DNA of 62,521 nt, from contig JZRA01000020.1 in NCBI GenBank assembly GCA_001567485.1, forward strand, positions 1 through 62,521. The letters are read 5' to 3'. Shown piece by piece: positions 10,584 through 19,918 of this stretch. Both the position numbers and the translations under genes were made by a program. A model generated the notes under the pieces. That model was not told the DNA's origin. It searched no databases and saw only the letters and a list, made by a program, of their open reading frames with translations. Positions within the stretch are counted from its first letter, which is position 1; each line of letters starts with the position of its first letter. Source of the DNA: Chloroflexi bacterium OLB13 (lineage in GTDB: Bacteria > Chloroflexota > Anaerolineae > Aggregatilineales > Phototrophicaceae).

Positions 10584-11855
10584 ATGGACTCGTACTCCCT
10601 CGGTCAACTACTTTCTAAAGCACGCGAAGAACGCGAGCTGACGCTGGACGACGCCCGTGCAAAGACCCGCATCCCGATTGCCACGTTGGAGTCCTTCGAG
10701 CAGGGCGCGTTCGCACTCTCTGAGCTTTCACCCGCGCAAATTCGCGGCATGCTGGCGAATTACGCAGTGTTCCTCGGCCTCGACCCCGAACAGATCCTGC
10801 AGCACTACACCGACTCGCAAAGTCCAACCCGCAACCGGCGCCGGCCGGGCGCCAGACCGCCCAGCAAGAGCAAACGCGGCAGCGGTGTCGACGTCCATCC
10901 CGCCACATCCGATGCACGGCCGCCGACCCTCTCCAGCGCCCGCGCCGCCAGCGGCGATCCTACCCATGTGTCACGTCCTGAGACATTCGGAACGCGTCGT
11001 GCGCGCCGGTCACGCCGGGGTCGCGGGGTGTTGAACATCCTGGTCATCGTGACGCTCACCGCGGCGTCGTTGATCGTGATCGCGTTCATCGCCATCGAAC
11101 TCTTACAGCGCACACCAACAGCCGCCGACGATGTCGTGCGTGATCCCAACAGCGGAGAGTTGGCCGACCTACCGCCGACGCTGACGTTCACGCCCCGCCC
11201 CTCCCCGACGACGATACGCACACCGACGCTGGAGGTTCGCAGTCAGCAGAATTATCAGGGCGAGCCGGTGCTCGTCACCGTTGATTTCACGCAGCGCGCG
11301 TGGGTTCGCCTAATCGTTGACGGCGCCGAGCTGTTTGCTGGTTTGGTCGCGCCGGGAGAACTGACGCTCGAATATCGCGCCGTAAACGAGATCATCCTGA
11401 GCAGCAGCAACGCCGAATCGCTGGTCGTCACATACAACGGCGTTCCTCAGCCTAAGTTCGGGGGACGCGGGCAGGCGGTGGAGGTCGTATTCCGCCCGAA
11501 CGGCAATGTATCTATTCAAACCGGCCCCGGATTTGAGCCGACCGAGAACGTCACACTAACGCCTTCCATCACCCCGCTTTCACTCGCCGCGACGCTGCTG
11601 GCCGAACAGACGCCGACACCGACGGACGGCCCAAGCCCCACGCCTACGCTGTCGCCAACCGCCTCAGAGACACCAGACGTCACAGCGACGGAAACCACGC
11701 CACCAACAGAGACTCATACGCCAACTGCGTCGGCCACGTCGACCGAGACGCCACCGCCAACCGAGACGGATACACCGGCCGCTACGCCTACCCCGTCGGC
11801 GGTCGTACCACCACGCGTCACCCCGTCCAACGTCACGGCGACTAAGTCTCCGTAG
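10584..11855 (+). CDS. RodZ-like membrane protein with HTH and Thr/Pro-rich tail
   Basis: The 423-residue protein has the RodZ order of domains. A cytoplasmic helix-turn-helix (about 5-75) begins LGQLLSKAREERELTLDD. A basic linker and one membrane helix (about 149-173) follow. Outside lies a DUF4115-type beta domain (about 213-310, with YQGEPVLVTVDFTQRAWVRL). RodZ binds MreB and anchors the rod-shape complex, and an MreB-like gene occurs at 47590-48603. After about residue 325 comes a hundred-residue tail made almost only of Thr, Pro, Ser, Ala and Glu (TPTPTDGPSPTPTLSPTASE-like). It probably extends through or onto the cell surface and may be glycosylated; the latter is inference. Confidence 0.85.
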   Translation: MDSYSLGQLLSKAREERELTLDDARAKTRIPIATLESFEQGAFALSELSPAQIRGMLANYAVFLGLDPEQILQHYTDSQSPTRNRRRPGARPPSKSKRGSGVDVHPATSDARPPTLSSARAASGDPTHVSRPETFGTRRARRSRRGRGVLNILVIVTLTAASLIVIAFIAIELLQRTPTAADDVVRDPNSGELADLPPTLTFTPRPSPTTIRTPTLEVRSQQNYQGEPVLVTVDFTQRAWVRLIVDGAELFAGLVAPGELTLEYRAVNEIILSSSNAESLVVTYNGVPQPKFGGRGQAVEVVFRPNGNVSIQTGPGFEPTENVTLTPSITPLSLAATLLAEQTPTPTDGPSPTPTLSPTASETPDVTATETTPPTETHTPTASATSTETPPPTETDTPAATPTPSAVVPPRVTPSNVTATKSP

Positions 11856-11880
11856 ACCGCACAGCATCTGTCACTATAAT
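11853..11880 (+). promoter_or_regulatory. Promoter upstream of rimO
   Basis: TATAAT at 11875-11880 with a weak -35, TAGACC (11853-11858), 16 bases upstream. The -35 overlaps the stop codon of the RodZ-like gene. Downstream of the -10 the sequence NNCGCAAGCC is nearly identical to that after the -10 of the MoxR gene (22221). Confidence 0.55.
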
Positions 11881-11906
11881 CACGCAAGCCCAACAGGAAT
11901 CAGGTC

Positions 11907-13349
11907 ATGTCGCGAAAGAACCGCAAAGGCAACTACTATCTGCTCAGTCTCGGGTGCTCAAAGAACACGGTTGACTCGGAAGGCATGGCCCAAATCATGT
12001 CGGCCAATGGAATGCATGCCGAGGACGATCCCTCGCGGGCAGAAGTTTTGATCGTGAACACCTGCGGATTTGTCGACGCCGCCAAGGAAGAGTCGATTTT
12101 GGCGCTGCGTGAGCTGGTGGGGTTAAAGCGAAGCAATCAAATGGTCATCGCCGCGGGCTGCTTATCTCAGCGCTATGGCGAGCAGCTCGTACAGCACGTG
12201 CCGGGCCTCGACGGCGTCATTGGAACACGCCGCTGGATGGACATTTTCGACCTCGTGACGCGGCTGCGTACCCGCAAGCATCCCGAACCGCTGTATCACC
12301 TGCCAACTGACGCGCCCGTTGTGGGTCTGGATGAGCGCGGCGTTCTGCGTGCGAGTATTCAAGGCGCGAGCGCGTATCTCAAAATCGCTGATGGCTGTCG
12401 GCGGCCATGTGCTTTCTGCGCGATTCCCAAGATCAAAGGCACTGCCGTCAGCCGGCCGATCGAGTCGATCGTCGCTGAAGCGGTGAAGCTTCAGGAACGT
12501 GGTGTCAAAGAGCTTCTCCTTATCGCGCAAGACACGACCGACTACGGCTACGATCTCGGGTTGAAAGACGGCCTCGCGCATCTCCTCGACGCCATCACCA
12601 AGGCCGCGCCGGAAATCCCATGGATCCGCATTATGTACGCGTATCCGGGTTACGTCACCGACCGGCTGATGGAGACGATGGCGAAGTACCCACAGGTTCT
12701 GCCCTACCTCGACATCCCGCTGCAGCACGGCCACCGTGAAACACTCAAGCGGATGAAACGCCCGGCGAACGTTGAGTGGGTGTATGAGACCATCGGCAAG
12801 CTGCGCGCAACGATCCCGCATCTCGCGATCCGCACGACGTTCATTGTCGGCTACCCCGGCGAGACCGAGGAGGAATTCGACGGTCTGCTGAAGTTCGTAC
12901 GCGACCTCGAATTCGACCGGGTTGGCGCGTTCAAGTATTCCTACGAAATCGGCACGCCCAGCGCCACGCTCCCGAATCAGATCGATGACGACGTCAAAGA
13001 GGAACGCTGGAATCGCCTTATGGAGCTGCAGCAGGGCATCAGCCTCGCCAAGAACCAGAAGTGGATCGGCAAGTCACTGGATATTCTGGTCGAGGGCTAC
13101 GACATCGGCGTGGACGACAACGACATCCCCACAGGCGAGACCGTCACAGTGGGCCGCAGTTTCCGGGACGCGCCGGAGATCGACGGGTTCGTCATTGTCG
13201 AGGGTGAGCTTCCCGTGGGCGAGATTGTGCCAGTTCGGGTGACGGGCGCGACGACCTATGACCTGTTCGCCACGCCGCCCCTTCGCGCGCCGATCACGAT
13301 TCAGCCCGGCAAGGTATATGGCGAAGGCGATCTGATCGTTCCCAGCTAA
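11907..13349 (+). CDS. rimO: Ribosomal protein S12 methylthiotransferase RimO
   Basis: This radical-SAM enzyme adds a methylthio group to the conserved aspartate of ribosomal protein S12. Domains in order: an N-terminal UPF0004 domain with SLGCSKNTVDSEG, VNTCGF and AAGCLSQRY (three cysteines for the auxiliary 4Fe-4S cluster); a radical-SAM core with CRRPCAFCAIP (CxxxCxxC) near residues 163-173; and a C-terminal TRAM domain (about 385-475). The opening SLGCSKNTVDSE distinguishes RimO from MiaB. Length 480 is slightly above usual. Ribosome site AGGAA lies 8-10 bases before the ATG. It converges on polA with only 12 bases between the stops. Confidence 0.95.
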   Translation: MSRKNRKGNYYLLSLGCSKNTVDSEGMAQIMSANGMHAEDDPSRAEVLIVNTCGFVDAAKEESILALRELVGLKRSNQMVIAAGCLSQRYGEQLVQHVPGLDGVIGTRRWMDIFDLVTRLRTRKHPEPLYHLPTDAPVVGLDERGVLRASIQGASAYLKIADGCRRPCAFCAIPKIKGTAVSRPIESIVAEAVKLQERGVKELLLIAQDTTDYGYDLGLKDGLAHLLDAITKAAPEIPWIRIMYAYPGYVTDRLMETMAKYPQVLPYLDIPLQHGHRETLKRMKRPANVEWVYETIGKLRATIPHLAIRTTFIVGYPGETEEEFDGLLKFVRDLEFDRVGAFKYSYEIGTPSATLPNQIDDDVKEERWNRLMELQQGISLAKNQKWIGKSLDILVEGYDIGVDDNDIPTGETVTVGRSFRDAPEIDGFVIVEGELPVGEIVPVRVTGATTYDLFATPPLRAPITIQPGKVYGEGDLIVPS

Positions 13350-13361
13350 CGGCGTCGCGTG

Positions 13362-16148
13362 TCACTCCATATCGCGCCAATTCGGCCCGACCTCGGCGTT
13401 GGCTTTAAGCGGCGGGTCAAGCGGATACGACGACTCCATCGTGTTGATAACCAACGGCTTGACCCGTCCTAATTCATCTTCGGGAACTTCCAGCACCAAC
13501 TCGTCATGCACTTGCAGGATCATTACGGAACGCAGCCGTTCAGCGGCGAGCGCACGGTGCAGTTGGATCATGGCGAGGTTGATAATATCGGCGGCGCTCC
13601 CTTGAATCGGGAGGTTGATCGCCGCGCGCTCCTCGGCCTGAACCATCTGCCGGCTTGCGCGCGGATTATGCAGCGCAGGGAACGTGCGGCTGCGCCCAGC
13701 AAGGGTCTTCAGCCCCTCCGGCGAGCGCGCCCGTTCCTTCGCACTCTGGATGTACTCCTGCACCCTCGGCAGGCGCGCAAAGTACCGCCGGATGAAATCC
13801 TCAGCTTCGGCCAACGTCAAGCCGCTGTCTCGTGCCAGCCGGAACGCGCCCATGCCGTAGATCAGGCCGAAGTTCACCCGTTTGGCGAAACTGCGCTGCT
13901 CGTAGGTAACGTCCTCCAATGGAATCCCGTTAACGGCGGCGGCGGTGGCTTTGTGAATGTCTTGGCCGTCGTAGAACGCTTGCTTGAGCGTTTCGTCACC
14001 GCTGATATGCGCCAGCACCCGCAGTTCAATTTGGCTGTAATCGACCGAAAGCAGCACGTGGCCCTCCGGCGCGATAAACGCCCGGCGGACTTCCCGCCCA
14101 ACCTCGGTTCGGATCGGGATGTTCTGCAAATTCGGATTACTGCTGGAAAGCCGCCCCGTGCTGGTTCCCGTGAGGTTGTAACTGGTATGGACACGGCCGG
14201 TGTACGGGTTGATGAGCGCCGGCAGCGCATCCACGTACGTTCCCTTGAGCTTGGACAGTTCCCGATATTCGAGGATCGCCCCGACGACGGGATGTGCGTC
14301 GCGCAGTTCATCCAACACGGCGGCATTCGTCGTGTAGCCCAGTGAAGTCCTGCCGATGCCTTTCGTCGGAAGGCCGAGCTTGCCGAACAGCAGATCGCTG
14401 AGCTGCTGCGGACTGTTGAGGTTCAGGGTTGTCCCAGCCAGTTCATAGATGTGCTGCTCAAGCCCAACTAACTGTTCGCCGAGGTGCTCGCTCATCTGCG
14501 CGAGAAACCCGGTATCGAGGACGACGCCCGCTTGCTCCATCGACACGACGACCGGCAGCAGCGGCAGCTCAAGCGTCTCGTGGACTTCGGTGAGTCCGTT
14601 TTGTTCAATCTCACGCGAAAGCTGCTGCTTCAAGCGAAACGTCATCGCGGCATCGGCGGCAGCATACGGCGCTGCTTGCTCGACATCGACTTCGCTGAAC
14701 GGGATTGCCTTTTTGCCCGTGCCGATCAGATCGGAAATCGGCGTCATAAAAATCGGCCGGTTGTTGTCGTCACGCAGGCGTGCGAAGGTGAGATCCTTCA
14801 ATCCCAAATTACGGCTGATCGGGTTGAGCAGCCATTCAGCGACCATCGTATCCATGGCGATTGGACGTACGTCAATGCCATGCCTGCGCAAGACAACGAG
14901 GTCATACGTCACGTTGTGCATGAATTTCGGAACGTGCGAATCCTCAAGCACCGGCTTGAGCGCCCGAACAACGGTCTCAAGCGGGAGCTGCGGTGTCCCC
15001 GTGTGTCCAACCGGAATATAGTACGCCCGCTTTCCGTCCCCCGACAGTGAAATGCCGACCAGTTCGGCGATCATCGCGTCGAGGCTGGTGGTCTCGGTAT
15101 CGACAGCAATCTCACCCTGCGCACGCAGGTCTTCGATCATGTTGGCGAGCGCAGCCTCGGAGCGGACGACTACCGTTTCCACGACATCGGACGCGCGCGC
15201 AGGCGGATCAAAATCCGGCGCGACGGGCGCTTCTTCAACGACGGCCATGGGCTGCATATCGCCAAACAGCGGCTGCTGTGTGGGAGTCGAGATCTTGATA
15301 AGCCGGTCACGCAGAGAGCGGAAGTTCAGCGACTCGAACACCGACAGCACAACGGACGCGTCGTAGTCATGCGCCACGCATTGATTCAGATTCAGAGTGA
15401 TCGGGATGTCACGCTGGATGCGCGCAAGACGTTGGCTGACGTACGCCATTTCACGCCCTTCGACCAGCTTCTTGCCAAGCGCGCCCTTGATCTCATCCAC
15501 CGCGGCATAGATCGCGTCCAGTGATCCATACGTCTGCAGCAGGTTGGTAGCGCCCTTCTCGCCGATCCCCCGGACACCGGGGATATTGTCGGACGAATCG
15601 CCCATGAGCGCCTTGAGATCCACCAGTTGATCGGGCTGCAGTCCGTACTTCTCGATGAATTTGCTCACGTCCCAGATTTCATCCGGCCCGCCGCGTGACG
15701 GGAGCTGAACCGTAACGTGGCCGCTGAGAAGCTGGAGCAGGTCGCGATCCCCGGTGATGATCCGCGACGCCACGTCCTGCGCTTCGGCTTGCCGCGTCGC
15801 CGTGCCGATGACGTCGTCCGCTTCGTAACCGTCCAGCGTCAAGACGGGGATGTTGAACGCACGCACCACCTCATCAATCCGCTCAAGCTGCGACCGGAGT
15901 TCGTCCGGCATCTTCTCGCGTGTGCCCTTGTACTCCCCAAAGAGGACGTCACGGCCGCTGAGGCCCATATCGAAGCTCACTGCGAGGTAATCGGGCCGAT
16001 CCTTCTGCAGGATGTCAAGCAAGATACGGGTGAACCCAAATACGGCATTGGTTGGTTCCCCTGCGCGTGTGGACATGCTTTCAACGGGCAGCGCAAAGAA
16101 CTGCCGGTACGCGACCGCATGGCCGTCAATTAGGATCATCCGCGGCAT
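13362..16148 (-). CDS. polA: DNA polymerase I
   Basis: The 928-residue protein carries all three activities used in Okazaki-fragment maturation and repair. Residues 1-290 form the 5' nuclease (MILIDGHAVAYR, YEADDVIGT, GDRDLLQL, DSSDNIPG). Residues 325-510 form the 3'-5' proofreading domain, which looks intact: DTE at 350-352, NVTYDLVVL, and YAAADAAMT for the later motifs. Residues 530-928 form the polymerase, with motif A VDYSQIELRVLAHISGD, the O-helix region KRVNFGLIYGM and motif C LQVHDELVLEV. Many bacterial PolA proteins have lost proofreading, but this one seems to keep it. The start has a GGGGGAG ribosome site. It lies 66 bases downstream of the second mutase gene on the same strand. Confidence 0.96.
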   Translation of the reverse strand: MPRMILIDGHAVAYRQFFALPVESMSTRAGEPTNAVFGFTRILLDILQKDRPDYLAVSFDMGLSGRDVLFGEYKGTREKMPDELRSQLERIDEVVRAFNIPVLTLDGYEADDVIGTATRQAEAQDVASRIITGDRDLLQLLSGHVTVQLPSRGGPDEIWDVSKFIEKYGLQPDQLVDLKALMGDSSDNIPGVRGIGEKGATNLLQTYGSLDAIYAAVDEIKGALGKKLVEGREMAYVSQRLARIQRDIPITLNLNQCVAHDYDASVVLSVFESLNFRSLRDRLIKISTPTQQPLFGDMQPMAVVEEAPVAPDFDPPARASDVVETVVVRSEAALANMIEDLRAQGEIAVDTETTSLDAMIAELVGISLSGDGKRAYYIPVGHTGTPQLPLETVVRALKPVLEDSHVPKFMHNVTYDLVVLRRHGIDVRPIAMDTMVAEWLLNPISRNLGLKDLTFARLRDDNNRPIFMTPISDLIGTGKKAIPFSEVDVEQAAPYAAADAAMTFRLKQQLSREIEQNGLTEVHETLELPLLPVVVSMEQAGVVLDTGFLAQMSEHLGEQLVGLEQHIYELAGTTLNLNSPQQLSDLLFGKLGLPTKGIGRTSLGYTTNAAVLDELRDAHPVVGAILEYRELSKLKGTYVDALPALINPYTGRVHTSYNLTGTSTGRLSSSNPNLQNIPIRTEVGREVRRAFIAPEGHVLLSVDYSQIELRVLAHISGDETLKQAFYDGQDIHKATAAAVNGIPLEDVTYEQRSFAKRVNFGLIYGMGAFRLARDSGLTLAEAEDFIRRYFARLPRVQEYIQSAKERARSPEGLKTLAGRSRTFPALHNPRASRQMVQAEERAAINLPIQGSAADIINLAMIQLHRALAAERLRSVMILQVHDELVLEVPEDELGRVKPLVINTMESSYPLDPPLKANAEVGPNWRDME

Positions 16149-16214
16149 GGCTCCCCCTCGTCTTGTGCCGGATACAACGACGCCGATACCTCAATCGATC
16201 GTGGTCAACCGACA

Positions 16215-17899
16215 TCAGATCGACATCGGCTCCTGATATAGACCGAATGCCTGCTTCATCACGGCCATCGTCTCGCCCAGCGTCACATCGCTGCGCGCCG
16301 CGTCCAGCAGATAGGGCATCAGGTTTTCGTGCTGATCGTCACATGCATTGCGAAGCCGGTTGAGGGCCTGCTCAACCCGCACCGGATCACGCCGCTCGCG
16401 TAAGCGCCTCAGGCGTTCGACCTGCCGCTGATAACCATTCGGATCCATCTCTAAGATGGGGATGTTCAACGGTTCATCGGTCACATATCGGTTGACGCCG
16501 ACAATCGTGCGATCACCACGGTCGACTTCCTGTTGATGCCGGTAGCTCGCATCCGCGATTTCCTGCTGGAAGAACCCCGCTTCAATCGCCGGCAGTACCC
16601 CGCCAATCTCGTCGATACGCCGGAAGTACGCGTAAACCTCGGCCTCAGTTTGATCAGTCAGCGCCTCGACAAAATAGCTCCCGCCAAGCGGATCGACGGT
16701 ATTTGCTACACCCGTCTCCTCAGCGATGACCTGCTGGGTGCGCAGCGCAATGCGGACGGCGTGTTCACTCGGCAGGGCCAATGCCTCGTCAAGACTGTTC
16801 GTGTGCAGCGACTGTGTTCCGCCGAGCACCGCCGCCAGCGCCTGAATTGCAACGCGGACGACGTTCACTTCGGGCTGCTGTGCCGTGAGCGCGACGCCTG
16901 CGGTCTGCGTGTGAAAGCGCATCAGCCACGACCGCGGATTACGCGCTTGAACGTCTCACGCATCTCCCGTGCCCAGATGCGCCGCGCGGCGCGCATCTTC
17001 GCGATCTCTTCGAAAAAGTCGTTGTGACAATTGAAGAAAAAGCTCAGTCGCGGCGCAAATTCGTCGATGTCGAGACCGCGCTCCAGACTCCAGCGCACGT
17101 ATTCCAGCCCGTCGGCGAGTGTGAACGCCAGCTCTTGAACCGCTGTGCTTCCGGCTTCTCGAATGTGATACCCGCTGATACTGACCGTATTCCATTCAGG
17201 CAGATGCCGTGTCCCGTACTCGATCGTGTCGGTCACCAGCCGCATCGACGGCTTCGGCGGAAAGACGTATTCTTTCTGGGCGATAAACTCTTTCAGAATG
17301 TCATTTTGCAGGGTTCCGCGCAGCCGCGCCGGATCAATCCCACGCTTCTCCGCCATGGCGATGTAATAGGCCCACAGCACAGCGGCCGGGCTGTTGATTG
17401 TCATGCTGGTGGTGACCTGCTCTAGGGGGATTCCGTCGAATAGGATTTCCATGTCTTCGAGGGAACTCACGGCGACACCGCACGAGCCGAACTCGCCCAG
17501 CGCTTCGGGCGCGTCGGTGTCATATCCCATCAACGTCGGCAGGTCAAACGCCACCGACAAGCCCATGTTGCCTTCAGAGATGAGGTACTTAAAGCGGGCG
17601 TTGGTCTCTTCGGCGACGCCAAAGCCGGCGAACATGCGCATCGTCCACTGCCGGCCGCGATGCCCGGTGGCGTGAATCCCTCGCGTGAAGGGATAGGCGC
17701 CGGGGTTGCCCAAATCACGATCATAGTCATGATCCGGGACATCTGCGGGCGTATACAGTCGATTGATCGGCACGCTCGACTGCGTGACGAAACGATCCTT
17801 CCGTTCAGGTAGCTTATCAAGCGTGGGGCCAAGCGTCTCGCGTTCCCATGCCTCGCGGTTCGCCCGATGTTGAGTCAGCTTTTCACGATCGAACGTCAT
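16215..17899 (-). pseudogene. Second methylmalonyl-CoA mutase-type catalytic chain, broken by a frameshift
   Basis: Two minus-strand frames together make one mutase chain of about 561 residues. The first frame (17899 down to about 16940) has ATG at 17897-17899, with GAAGGAGAAGG just before it. It ends ...[10 protein letters not shown] and then drifts into an early TGA at 16922-16924. The second frame resumes [15 protein letters not shown] and runs to 16215. One base is missing between about 16937 and 16945, where the paralogue at 178-1815 reads [19 protein letters not shown]. Either the gene is freshly inactivated or the base is a sequencing error; the rest is well conserved, which favours recent damage or error. 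The substrate loop reads TGHRGRQW (His80) where the intact paralogue has TMYRSRLW (Tyr65), so the natural substrate may differ. Confidence 0.85.
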
Positions 17900-18066
17900 T
17901 CGTCCTTCTCCTTCAGCTGCACCGTCCTGCCTGAGCCACGAGTCGGATTCACCGTCTGCTGGCCTTCCTCTGGTGTGCCTATTGTAACGCTTTCCCGCCC
18001 TTTCATGCGAACACAAGTTCCAATTCGTGGATGCCGCGCCGGCTCACAGAGACCCACCGAAACAAA

Positions 18067-18096
18067 AACAGGCACGCCGGTCGACGTACCTGTTTC
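18067..18096 (-). terminator. Terminator of the pyrG - ADA-like - fabG operon
   Basis: On the minus strand AAACAGGTACG pairs with CGTGCCTGTTT (one G-U pair) around an 8-base loop and is followed by TTTTTGTTT-type sequence. It begins 33 bases after the fabG stop. On the plus strand the outer 7 base pairs also form, but no T run follows. Confidence 0.85.
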
Positions 18097-18129
18097 TCTA
18101 CGCAATCCACTGTGGATTCGTCTAAGCGC

Positions 18130-18873
18130 TTACATCGCCATGCCGCCGTCGACGTTAAGCACCTGCCCGGTGATATACGCGCTCTCTTTGGTGGCGAAAA
18201 ACGCGACGGCCTTGGCGACTTCTTCGACCGTCCCCCACCTGCCGATCGGGATCACCGCATTTAGCTGCTTGACGAGATCTTCAGGGAGGTCTTTCGTCAG
18301 ATCCGTCAGCACAAACCCCGGTGCGACCGCGTTGACGGTAATGCCACGGTTGGCATACTCGCGCGCCAGCGACTTAGTCAAGCCGATCATACCGGCCTTC
18401 GAGGCGCTGTAGTTGGTCTGCCCCGCCTGCCCCACGACCCCGCTCACGCTGCTGACGTTGATAATCCGGCCGTAACGTTTGCGCATCATTACGCCAATAG
18501 CCGCCTTGCAGCACAACCACGCGCTGCGGAGGTTGGTCTCGATCACCGCGTCGAAGTCCTCAGGCTTCATCCGGATAATCAAGTTGTCGCGCGTCGTGCC
18601 CGCGTTGTTCACGAGGATGTCGACTTTGCCATACGCATCGACAGCCGCTTTGAACAACGCCTCGACCTGCGCAGCGTCACCGACATTGGCCTGCACGGCG
18701 GTCGCAGTTCCCCCCGCTGCCGTGATCGCCTCGACAACCTCGTTGGCGGCGGCAGGGCTGGCATTGTAATTGACGACCACCGATGCCCCCCGTGCAGCGA
18801 GGTCTATGGCGATCGCTCGTCCAATTCCCCGACTCGCGCCCGTCACAATGGCTACCCGATCGTTCAGACTCAT
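18130..18873 (-). CDS. fabG: 3-oxoacyl-[acyl-carrier-protein] reductase FabG
   Basis: The 247-residue short-chain dehydrogenase reduces 3-oxoacyl-ACP with NADPH in fatty-acid elongation. It has the cofactor loop TGASRGIG (about 11-18), NNAG (about 89-92), the catalytic Ser in NVSSVSG and the YSASK motif (Tyr and Lys near 154-158). It ends with the family's GQVLNVDGGM. The ribosome site AGGAGGACGC directly precedes ATG. It is the last gene of an operon with pyrG and an adenosine-deaminase-like gene (8-base gap upstream). Because SDR proteins are a large family, a role in another 3-ketoacyl reduction is possible. Confidence 0.9.
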   Translation of the reverse strand: MSLNDRVAIVTGASRGIGRAIAIDLAARGASVVVNYNASPAAANEVVEAITAAGGTATAVQANVGDAAQVEALFKAAVDAYGKVDILVNNAGTTRDNLIIRMKPEDFDAVIETNLRSAWLCCKAAIGVMMRKRYGRIINVSSVSGVVGQAGQTNYSASKAGMIGLTKSLAREYANRGITVNAVAPGFVLTDLTKDLPEDLVKQLNAVIPIGRWGTVEEVAKAVAFFATKESAYITGQVLNVDGGMAM

Positions 18874-18881
18874 GCGTCCTC

Positions 18882-19913
18882 CTAAGCAAGCTGCTCGACG
18901 CGCAGCGCGCTTTGTCCATCGCGGACGCGCTGCGCAAGCGCCGTGCGTTCATCTTCATCAAGGCCGGAAGCGGCGATCGCGTTCAAGACCAGCGCATCGA
19001 TCTGATCGACATCCAGACCGAGATCGGCGGCGGCTTCATACACGTCACTTGTAGATTTACCAAGCCGCGCCGGCGCCAGCGCGGTTATCGTCGTGGACAC
19101 ACCCGCGTTGACCATCTCCGCCAGCGGGTAGCTCACGCCCGGGCCACTCGTGCCGAGCACTTCAGCAAGCGCCAGCGCGACATCGACCGTCACATCTGAA
19201 CTGGCAATCTGCGCTAGGAGATCGGCATCCGATGCTACCGGGAAACTCGTCACAATGCGCGAGACGGGCAGCTCGCCAAGCACCTCACGAATTCCGAGCG
19301 CGCCGGTCTGCTCACCAGCGCGAATCACCCGTGCGATCCCCTTCCGTTCAGCACCCGCCAGCGCACGTTCATAGTTCACCAACTGCTGATTAGTCTCATC
19401 TCCGCTCAGCCCGACCGCGACTACCGCATGTTTGCGGCCGGCGGGGCTGTTGGCCGAACGGACGATTTCATCGGCGCGGCGCGCCTCCTCTCGCGGGATG
19501 TTGAACACCCAGCCGATCTTCGTCCCCCAACCGCGCTCAACCCGCTGACAGCCATCGCTAAGGACTTCCATCAGCGCTTCGAACGTAACATCGCTCGCGG
19601 TGTAACGCGTTGGAGTAATCGACATCTCGGCGTAGAGGACGTTTTGCTTCGCCAGCGCAACGCCTGCGTCATAAACCAGTCGCACGAGGTCTTCGATGTT
19701 GTACACCCACTCGCCGAGCGAGCCATACAGTGTGTCCAGCGTGGCAGGGTCGGGCGACTCGAGCAGCTTCACAATCGGGGCAACCTGCTTTGACCGGAGT
19801 GGTATCTCGTTCATATCGGCGAGGCTCAGCCACGACGCCAGCGGGACAGCGCCCTCGAACGTCAAGCCAAGGTCAACCTTAGGCATAGCAGCGATATAGG
19901 ACTTGAGTGACAT
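18882..19913 (-). CDS. Adenosine-deaminase-family pseudoenzyme (metal ligands lost)
   Basis: The 343-residue product has the length and overall course of adenosine deaminases. MPKVDLGLTFEGAV (10-23) lines up with the family's PKVELHxHLxGA. NVLYAEMSITPTRY (91-104) lines up with the YVEVRYSP strand. AVVAVGLSGDE (163-173) lines up with VVAIDLAGDE, and VIRAGEQTG (196-204) with the HAGE motif. The zinc ligands are gone: the two histidines of HxH are Gly16 and Thr18, the His of HAGE is Arg198, and the Asp pair near the end is Leu279-Ala280. The His of the LGHG motif is also missing. Deaminase activity is therefore very unlikely. It sits between pyrG (5-base gap) and fabG (8-base gap), so it is expressed with CTP synthase. 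A binding or regulatory role is an inference. Confidence 0.8.
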   Translation of the reverse strand: MSLKSYIAAMPKVDLGLTFEGAVPLASWLSLADMNEIPLRSKQVAPIVKLLESPDPATLDTLYGSLGEWVYNIEDLVRLVYDAGVALAKQNVLYAEMSITPTRYTASDVTFEALMEVLSDGCQRVERGWGTKIGWVFNIPREEARRADEIVRSANSPAGRKHAVVAVGLSGDETNQQLVNYERALAGAERKGIARVIRAGEQTGALGIREVLGELPVSRIVTSFPVASDADLLAQIASSDVTVDVALALAEVLGTSGPGVSYPLAEMVNAGVSTTITALAPARLGKSTSDVYEAAADLGLDVDQIDALVLNAIAASGLDEDERTALAQRVRDGQSALRVEQLA

Positions 19914-19918
19914 GGAGT

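Noticed and set aside
11600..11830. Short-period repeat resembling a CRISPR or tandem array
   Set aside because: The repetition comes from Thr/Pro/Ser codons in an open reading frame, with no fixed repeat length or spacers.
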